From contig CAKVIG010000006.1 in NCBI GenBank assembly GCA_934754515.1, forward strand, positions 1-64,000: DNA of 64,000 bases, read 5' to 3'. Source of the stretch: an uncultured Candidatus Melainabacteria bacterium. GTDB taxonomy: Bacteria > Cyanobacteriota > Vampirovibrionia > Gastranaerophilales > Gastranaerophilaceae. Position 1 is the first letter of the stretch; each line of letters opens with the position of its first letter. The notes beneath the pieces were generated by a model, which did no database searches, was not told where the DNA came from, and saw nothing but the letters and a program-made list of their open reading frames with translations. A program made the translations under genes and the position numbers. Of this stretch, positions 58,561 to 64,000 are shown piece after piece.

Positions 58561-59727
58561 TTATTTCGTTATAAAATAGCTGTTTACCTTCAATGACAAT
58601 ATTTTTAAAACTTCATCTTTATTATAAGTTTGACCGAATAAGATTAGTGCAAAAGGGTTGCAAGTCGGGTCAATTCTGCGAACTTCCAAAACTTTTGAAA
58701 AGTTTTGCAAATATCTATCGTATTGAAAACCTTCTATCTTGTTTTTTGGCATACCTTCTGGAACTTCTACTGTAGCGAAGTAGAAAACACCTTTGCCTGC
58801 TTCATTCAAAATAGTATTCCAATCCGGATGTTCTTGTTTGTAATACATTTCATAAACATTAATGCCCCAAGCATATTTTGCTACATCAGAAGCGCACCAA
58901 GCGGCAAAACGCAACGGGCTGATTTCGATTGGAATATATTTATCATCTTTTGTAACTCTAAGTTCCACGTGAATCGGCAAATTCTTTATATCCATTAGAT
59001 TTCCGATTTCTCGAAGTAATAGCCCGAATTTTGCCATATAACGAATCATAATTCCTGTTGATATTAAATAAATTGTATTTCTTAAATCTTTAGAATTTAG
59101 ATAAGGATGCTGATAAATATTTAAGATTACAGGTTCGCCATTTCTATCAAAATATGCATCAATTGCAAATTCTTCACCATCTATATAATCTTCTATTACA
59201 AATGAAGAAGTATCAAGCATCTCTTTTAAAGGAGTACTTTTACTCGCTTTAACTTCTTTAATAATTGTTTCAACAGTTTCTTTCCATTCTTTTTCATTGT
59301 TCACTACATGAACACAATTTCCCAAATATCCACACACAGGCTTTATCACGAAAGGAAATTTTAATTCCATGATTTCTATATCTTTTAAATCCGCCGCATC
59401 ATAAACTTTAAATTTGAAATCAGGGTACATTTCCTTTATCAATTCTCGAAAATTTCCTTTATTTCTTAAACTGTCTATATAATATGTTAATTTTGAGTCC
59501 GGTAAATTTTCTAAAATCCAAGAGGCGGACTTGTCTGAATTCCCATAAATAAAAGGATATTCTTGAGATAAATAATATTTTTTAGCTTTTTCTGTAGTTA
59601 TCAAGTGCAAATCATCAGCTTCAATATCAACTTCTTCAATGGTTGTATTATCAAGAATTGTCCAATCGTTTTTTACGATTGTATCTATTAAATATTCAGA
59701 AACATAAGGCTTTTCCAATATAAACAT
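58561..59727 (-). CDS. ATP-grasp enzyme of unknown substrate
   Basis: The 388 residues have an N-terminal Rossmann-like part, then an ATP-grasp domain: FPFVIKPVCGYLGNCVHVV (ATP-binding Lys), SSFVIEDYIDGEEFAIDAYF, and the metal-site HVELRVTKDDKYIPIEISPL. Such enzymes join a carboxylate to an amine via an acyl phosphate. The substrate is not predictable. It starts 13 bases after the aroE stop on the same strand, so they are probably co-transcribed. No signal peptide. Confidence 0.82.
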   Translation of the reverse strand: MFILEKPYVSEYLIDTIVKNDWTILDNTTIEEVDIEADDLHLITTEKAKKYYLSQEYPFIYGNSDKSASWILENLPDSKLTYYIDSLRNKGNFRELIKEMYPDFKFKVYDAADLKDIEIMELKFPFVIKPVCGYLGNCVHVVNNEKEWKETVETIIKEVKASKSTPLKEMLDTSSFVIEDYIDGEEFAIDAYFDRNGEPVILNIYQHPYLNSKDLRNTIYLISTGIMIRYMAKFGLLLREIGNLMDIKNLPIHVELRVTKDDKYIPIEISPLRFAAWCASDVAKYAWGINVYEMYYKQEHPDWNTILNEAGKGVFYFATVEVPEGMPKNKIEGFQYDRYLQNFSKVLEVRRIDPTCNPFALILFGQTYNKDEVLKILSLKVNSYFITK

Positions 59728-59740
59728 TTTTAAATCTCAC

Positions 59741-60583
59741 TTACTGCAAAGCTTCCAACGCCGCAATCTTCATCAATTTTGTATCAGGATTTTTACCAGT
59801 CCAAATCTGAATTGCACGTTCCGCTTGATAAATCAACATATCTAATCCGCCGATAGTTTTAAGACCACGCTTTTGAGCTTCTTGTATTAAAACTGTTTTT
59901 ACAGGATTGTATACAATATCATAAACTACAGTTTGAGGGTTTAATTTATCCAAATCAGAACGTTCTAATGGCATTTGATCAGCCATAAATCCTTTCATAC
60001 CAATTGGAGTCGCATTAACCACAATAGCAGACTCTGCCAAACTTCTTATATTTTGTATTTGGTAAACGTTAAAATTGATTTCAGGGAATTTTGCACGAAC
60101 ATATTCAAGCGTTTGTCTTGAATTAATTATATTTCTCGTATAAAAATCTATATTAGCTATTCCACGTTCTGCAAGCCCGACAACTGCAGCTCTGGAAGCT
60201 CCACCAGTTCCCAAAATACTCGCAGTTTTACCTTCAAGATTAATTTCTTCCGGTATAGCCCTTTTAAATCCGTAAATATCAGTATTAAATCCGAAGAAAG
60301 ACTTGTCTTCTCCAACCTTAACCGTATTTACACAGCCGGCTATATTTGCATAATCATCAATATCGTCTAAAAATAATGACATCGGAACTTTTAGAGGAAT
60401 TGTTACATTAAAACCATCATAACCGTTTGACTTGATATACTTAATTCTGTTAATCAAATCCTCTGGTGGAGTTTCCATAACATCATAAGAACCGTCCAAG
60501 CCAATACTCGCAAGTCCTGCCTTTTGTATCACTGCTGAAATCGAGTGTCCTAAAGGATAACCGATAATTCCTAGTTTAACCAT
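59741..60583 (-). CDS. aroE: Shikimate dehydrogenase
   Basis: AroE reduces 3-dehydroshikimate with NADPH in aromatic amino acid synthesis. The 280 residues contain IIGYPLGHSISAVIQ (shikimate Ser pair), FNVTIPLKVPM with the catalytic Lys, GFNTDIYGFKRA, the dinucleotide motif LGTGGASRAAVVGLAE and NATPIGMKG. It begins about 80 bases after speB on the same strand. Confidence 0.95.
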   Translation of the reverse strand: MVKLGIIGYPLGHSISAVIQKAGLASIGLDGSYDVMETPPEDLINRIKYIKSNGYDGFNVTIPLKVPMSLFLDDIDDYANIAGCVNTVKVGEDKSFFGFNTDIYGFKRAIPEEINLEGKTASILGTGGASRAAVVGLAERGIANIDFYTRNIINSRQTLEYVRAKFPEINFNVYQIQNIRSLAESAIVVNATPIGMKGFMADQMPLERSDLDKLNPQTVVYDIVYNPVKTVLIQEAQKRGLKTIGGLDMLIYQAERAIQIWTGKNPDTKLMKIAALEALQ

Positions 60584-60664
60584 ACAAACCTCTTCATCTT
60601 TTTCGTGCTTATTAATTATACACGAGAAAAGTGCTGAAATGCAAGTTTAGAATGAATATAAGGC

Positions 60665-61504
60665 TTAATTCATAGCCATCAAAAGTTCTCTTATAACTTT
60701 TGTTGCAACAGCTGTAGAAGCTCCGCTTGCATCGTAATCAGGTGCCAATTCTACAACATCCGCACCTACAATATTGAATTTTGATAAATACTTAAACCAG
60801 CCTACAAGCTCATTAAAATTTAAACCGCCAACTTCCGGAGTACCTGTTCCGGGCATTATTGATGTATCTAAAACATCTAAATCAACCGTAACAAAAATGT
60901 TTTTATCCTTGAAAACATCTAATTCAGAATACTCATGAATAAGAGTATTGTGTTTTTTCATTAACTCAAATTCTTCTTTCATGCCGGAGCGAATTCCTAT
61001 TTGTTTAAGGTTTTCAAAACCGACTATATCCGCAGAATGCCTGATTACCGCTGAATGAGAAAGCGGTTCGCCTAAATATTCTTCTCTTAAATCTGTATGT
61101 GCATCAAAGTGAACAATGGCTAAATTATCATAAAATTTAGAAACAGCTTTTATTTCAGGCAAAGTTACCAAATGCTCCCCGCCAATACCAAAGACACGCT
61201 TTCCATCAGAATATATTTCTCTTACATTTTTTTCTATTAAATCTAAAGATTTTTCGGTATTTCCCAGTGGAAATTCTAAATCTCCTGCGTCATGAAAATT
61301 ACAATCTTCTAAATGTTTATCAAAATAAGGAGAATACTCTTCTAACCCCCAACTCGCAAGTCTGATTTGCTCAGGAGCAAATCTTGAACCGGGGCGATAT
61401 GAAACAGTCCCGTCAAATGGTAAACCCAGCATTACAATATTTGCATCCTCGTAATTTTTATTTTCACCCATCCAATTTCTATCTAAAAACGGTCCTGTTA
61501 ACAT
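60665..61504 (-). CDS. speB: Agmatinase (ureohydrolase family)
   Basis: SpeB hydrolyses agmatine to putrescine and urea. The 279 residues carry the manganese-cluster motifs GIGGEHLVTLPE, VHFDAHTDLREEY and VTVDLDVLDTSIMPGTGTPE, plus SHSAVIRHS. The N-terminus (GLPFDGTVSYRPGSRFAPEQ) is typical of agmatinase rather than arginase. The exact guanidine substrate is by family. AAAGGAG lies just before the ATG. Confidence 0.9.
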   Translation of the reverse strand: MLTGPFLDRNWMGENKNYEDANIVMLGLPFDGTVSYRPGSRFAPEQIRLASWGLEEYSPYFDKHLEDCNFHDAGDLEFPLGNTEKSLDLIEKNVREIYSDGKRVFGIGGEHLVTLPEIKAVSKFYDNLAIVHFDAHTDLREEYLGEPLSHSAVIRHSADIVGFENLKQIGIRSGMKEEFELMKKHNTLIHEYSELDVFKDKNIFVTVDLDVLDTSIMPGTGTPEVGGLNFNELVGWFKYLSKFNIVGADVVELAPDYDASGASTAVATKVIRELLMAMN

Positions 61505-61646
61505 AATTTTCTCCTTTTTTAAATATTATATAACAAAAAGCTTAAGCTTTGTTAAGTTTTGTTACAATAATCTAAAGACCTGAAATTCGTTATTTTTTAC
61601 ATACTTTATATATATAAGATGGTATTAATAGGAAGCAGTAAGTAAG

Positions 61647-62936
61647 ATGAGCACAGGATTTAATACAGATTTACAATCAATATTAAACAACGCAAAGAGC
61701 CAATTGTCATCATTGGGTGCTTTCAATGGTTCTAATGGTGCTTCATCTAATAACTATGTAAACAGCGTTTGGGGATTGGTTCAAAATGGTGAAACTGCTA
61801 TAAATGGAAATGATCAACAAAAAGCACAAGCAATTACAAATATTGTTCAAAACTTAATGAGCATGTTAACAAGCTTGGGGACAAACGAAAACTCTAAAGC
61901 TACCAAAGAAGTTAACAACAATGACAAAAATTCTAACAAATTAGAACAAGAAGCTGATAAAAAAACTCAAGATACTCAAGCTGACATCGAAACAATTGTA
62001 AATGATATTGCAACAAATTCTAACAACATTTCAGACGCAATTGAAAAAATTAAAGAACTTGGCGGTTCAGAAGATGATATTCAAGCCGCAAAAGAAAATT
62101 TAGATAAACAAGTTCAAATTATTGAAACAAACTTGGCAATTGTAAATGATGGAGTTTCTTCTCCTGAAGCCAAACAGAATGCTTTAGCTTTAATTAAGGG
62201 TGCTTCTGCAGAAATTACAAACATCACTTCTCAAATGAGTATTTTGACAGAAGAAACTCAAAAACAAATTCAAGAACAAAATGCAATTGTAGAATCATCT
62301 ACAAACAATATTACAAGCTTGATGGAAAAATCAGTAACAACAATTTCTGATGGCACAGCAAATTTACAATCATATATTCAACAAGGTGTTCAACAAACTG
62401 TTACAAATACGACTACTGCTACAACAGGTGCTGCTAACGAAGTTGTTGGTGCAACTGCTACAACCAGTGGTTCTGCAACAAGCTGGGTTCCTGTATTTGG
62501 TCAAACAGCAAGTTCTAAATTAATACAAATTGGCGCAGACCAAACAGCTGCAGGTGCAACAAGAATTGGCGGTTCTACTAAAACATTGGCTTCATTAACT
62601 CAAACAATCGGCAAAATGGGAGCTGATATGAATTCAATTGTTGGTACAGTTGGCAATGTTGAAGGCGTTGGTAATAGTGCAATTGCTCTTGTTGGCGACT
62701 ATCAAACAAAATTGGATTCAATCATTACAGCAACAGGTTCTTGGTCACAAGTTGCAGACGCTAATACTGATTTAACTTCTGCAATTGCTGAATATGAAGG
62801 TCAAGACGAAAGCACAAATATTTGGAATCAAATGAATGGTTCTCAAAACCAAGAAGGCTCTGAAACTCAAACTTCTCAAGGAATCGGCACTATTGACTTT
62901 GATGTAAACAGATTTAAGACTGCTTTTGGAATTTAA
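61647..62936 (+). CDS. Cysteine-free Asn/Thr/Gln-rich coiled-coil protein, possible T3SS substrate
   Basis: The 429 residues contain no Cys and no signal peptide. They begin MSTGFNTDLQSILNNAKSQL and are helical with long heptad stretches (~95-235: QADIETIVNDIATNSNNISD; IIETNLAIVNDG). A Gly/Ala/Thr-rich middle follows (GATATTSGSATSWVPVFGQT) and the C-terminus is Gln/Ser-rich. I do not recognise it. Cysteine-free, signal-less, helical-hydrophobic composition is what flagellar and type III translocator or needle-complex proteins show. This fits the SctV-like gate elsewhere in the window but is an inference. AGGAAG lies 13 bases before the ATG. Confidence 0.6.
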   Translation: MSTGFNTDLQSILNNAKSQLSSLGAFNGSNGASSNNYVNSVWGLVQNGETAINGNDQQKAQAITNIVQNLMSMLTSLGTNENSKATKEVNNNDKNSNKLEQEADKKTQDTQADIETIVNDIATNSNNISDAIEKIKELGGSEDDIQAAKENLDKQVQIIETNLAIVNDGVSSPEAKQNALALIKGASAEITNITSQMSILTEETQKQIQEQNAIVESSTNNITSLMEKSVTTISDGTANLQSYIQQGVQQTVTNTTTATTGAANEVVGATATTSGSATSWVPVFGQTASSKLIQIGADQTAAGATRIGGSTKTLASLTQTIGKMGADMNSIVGTVGNVEGVGNSAIALVGDYQTKLDSIITATGSWSQVADANTDLTSAIAEYEGQDESTNIWNQMNGSQNQEGSETQTSQGIGTIDFDVNRFKTAFGI

Positions 62937-62970
62937 TTTTTGGCAGTCAGTTTATAAAGTTTAGCAAAAA

Positions 62971-63074
62971 TCGGATTGTCACGGTCTAATCGCCCTCGCA
63001 ATGACGGCACGCTTGGAATTTGGACACTCGGTCATTGCGAGGAACAACGACAATTTCCAGTGACGAAGCAATCC
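62971..63074. repeat. CATTGCGAGG palindromic repeat
   Basis: GGATTGTCAC...CCTCGCAATGAC pairs with GTCATTGCGAGG...GAAGCAATCC. It is of the widespread GCAATCC type of intergenic repeat and the only such copy in the window. Confidence 0.75.
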
Positions 63075-63173
63075 ATTATATTCTATATAAACTAATATAT
63101 TTTATAAACTCAAATTTTTACAGAATAATAATGAAAGGTTAATAAAATACATATAAAGAATTTATAAAGCTTT

Positions 63174-63213
63174 TTTAGCGAGTGTAAGTTTTACACTCGC
63201 TAAATGCTTTTTC
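63174..63213 (+). terminator. Hairpin terminator
   Basis: TTTAGCGAGTGTAA pairs perfectly with TTACACTCGCTAAA, followed by TGCTTTTTC. Confidence 0.75.
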
Positions 63214-63339
63214 TTGTGCGGATTTTAGCTTAATTTATATACTCTATATCCCCTAAATCCTCATGTTGACTTGCGTTGACAATAATTTTAATTTGTGTTG
63301 CAATATTGTTATAGCCGTACTAAAAAAAGGAGATTCAAA

Positions 63340-64000
63340 ATGACAACTAAGACTAAAAAGAACGTTGAATCTTTGGAAAAAAGCTTGGAAGCATCAAATG
63401 TTGTTGAAACACTTGACCAATTAGAAAGCTTAATTTCTAGAGTTCACAAAGCTCAAAGAATTTTCGCAACTTTCTCACAAGAAAAAGTTGACGCTATATT
63501 CAAAGCAGCAGCTACTGCAGCAGACAAGGCTCGTATCCCTCTTGCAAGAATGGCTGTTGAAGAAACTGGCATGGGTATTTTAGAAGATAAAATCATCAAA
63601 AACCACTTTGCTTCTGAATATATTTATAACAAACATAAACACGCTAAAACTTGCGGTATCATTAAAGAAGACAAAATCAACGGTACAAAAGTAGTTGCAG
63701 AACCTTTAGGTGTTTTAGCAGGTATCGTTCCTACTACAAACCCAACTTCAACTGCTATTTTCAAATCTTTAATTTCATTAAAGACTAGAAACGGTATCAT
63801 CTTCTCACCACACCCAAGAGCTAAAAAATCTACAATCGCAGCTGCTAAAATCGTTTTAGATGCTGCTGTTAAAGCCGGTGCTCCAGAAGATATCATAGGT
63901 TGGATTGACGTTCCATCAATTGAACTTTCAAGCGCATTGATGAAACACCCTAACATTGATTGTATCTTGGCTACTGGTGGCCCTGGCATGGTTAAAGCTG
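63340..64000 (+). CDS. adhE: Bifunctional acetaldehyde-CoA/alcohol dehydrogenase AdhE (partial)
   Basis: AdhE reduces acetyl-CoA to ethanol in two NADH-dependent steps during fermentation. Only the first 220 residues, part of the aldehyde dehydrogenase domain, fall inside the window; the frame stays open to its end. Recognisable blocks are AAADKARIPLARMAVEETGM, GVLAGIVPTTNPTSTAIFKS, FSPHPRAKKSTIAAAKIV and CILATGGPGMVKA. AAAAAGGAG precedes the ATG at 63340. The N-terminal ~30 residues (TTKTKKNVESLEKSLEASN) are an extra charged stretch. A shorter acylating aldehyde dehydrogenase cannot be excluded without the 3' half. Confidence 0.85.
   Translation, partial: MTTKTKKNVESLEKSLEASNVVETLDQLESLISRVHKAQRIFATFSQEKVDAIFKAAATAADKARIPLARMAVEETGMGILEDKIIKNHFASEYIYNKHKHAKTCGIIKEDKINGTKVVAEPLGVLAGIVPTTNPTSTAIFKSLISLKTRNGIIFSPHPRAKKSTIAAAKIVLDAAVKAGAPEDIIGWIDVPSIELSSALMKHPNIDCILATGGPGMVKA

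Larger units (their letters stand above)
62937..63339. other. Intergenic region with palindromic repeat, terminator and adhE promoter region
   Basis: It holds the CATTGCGAGG-type palindrome (62971-63074), a terminator hairpin (63174-63213) and, before adhE, TTGACA at 63274 followed by AT-rich sequence. A clear -10 or Rex-type operator is not evident. Confidence 0.5.

Noticed and set aside
63274..63330. Rex-type redox operator upstream of adhE
   Set aside because: The TTGTG-like half at 63293 lacks a matching CACAA partner at the right spacing.

Overview
The window is a 64 kb stretch of a low-GC, gene-dense bacterial chromosome. It encodes a diderm envelope (two-partner-secretion-type outer-membrane transporter, lipoprotein foldase, TonB-like C-terminal domain), a flagellar export gate, fermentative AdhE, and an LdpA-like two-cluster ferredoxin protein of a kind otherwise associated with Cyanobacteria. 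There are no photosynthesis genes. With the AT-rich composition and the many unrecognised lineage-type proteins, this fits a gut member of the non-photosynthetic cyanobacterial sister class (Melainabacteria/Vampirovibrionia, probably Gastranaerophilales). That assignment is an inference; no rRNA is present to prove it.

Layout. 0.5-7.2 kb: small unknown proteins, then a secretion operon (unknown adaptor, FliH/SctL-like stator, SctV/FlhA-family gate) and a secreted protein. 7.7-12.4 kb: fabI, a thioredoxin-like secreted protein, queD, a uridine-kinase-like kinase and a family 2 glycosyltransferase. 12.5-15.3 kb: tRNA-Ile with a duplicated 3' end, rsmH, an FtsL-like protein and the LdpA-like protein. 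15.3-21.0 kb (minus): leuS and a flagellar operon flhA-PilZ-membrane protein. 21.4-24.3 kb: rarA, a membrane glycosyltransferase, rpsT. 24.5-28.0 kb: an unrecognised 843-residue protein between two inverted ~375 bp hairpin-rich elements. 28.0-33.3 kb: M16-like and M14-like proteins, uppS, a CHAP-like protein, nrtR, secG, tcdA. 33.3-38.3 kb: a ZorAB/MotAB-like proton-channel pair divergent from a 1,094-residue zinc-ribbon/pseudo-cyclase/pseudo-STAND protein. 38.5-45.3 kb: nadD-yqeK, PpiC lipoprotein, a frameshifted secreted protein, a TpsB transporter, a degenerate HD-GYP protein. 45.4-64 kb: tRNA-Val, pepA, a candidate structured RNA, alr, miaB, rplJL, pgi, mutS2, a serpin-like secreted protein, ATP-grasp enzyme, aroE, speB, a cysteine-free coiled-coil protein and the start of adhE.

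The parts that stand out are: (i) two different FHIPEP export gates in one window, the first with hallmarks of non-flagellar type III secretion, plus candidate substrates without signal peptides; (ii) the divergent ZorAB-like / pseudo-STAND locus; (iii) the inverted-repeat-flanked protein that looks like a P-loop-less HerA relative fused through a very acidic linker to a PcrA/UvrD-type Tudor domain; (iv) dense families of short palindromic repeats, one carrying a 115 bp insertion at two loci with an empty site at a third; and (v) recurrent leaderless promoters, in which the -10 box ends 6-9 bases before the ATG.
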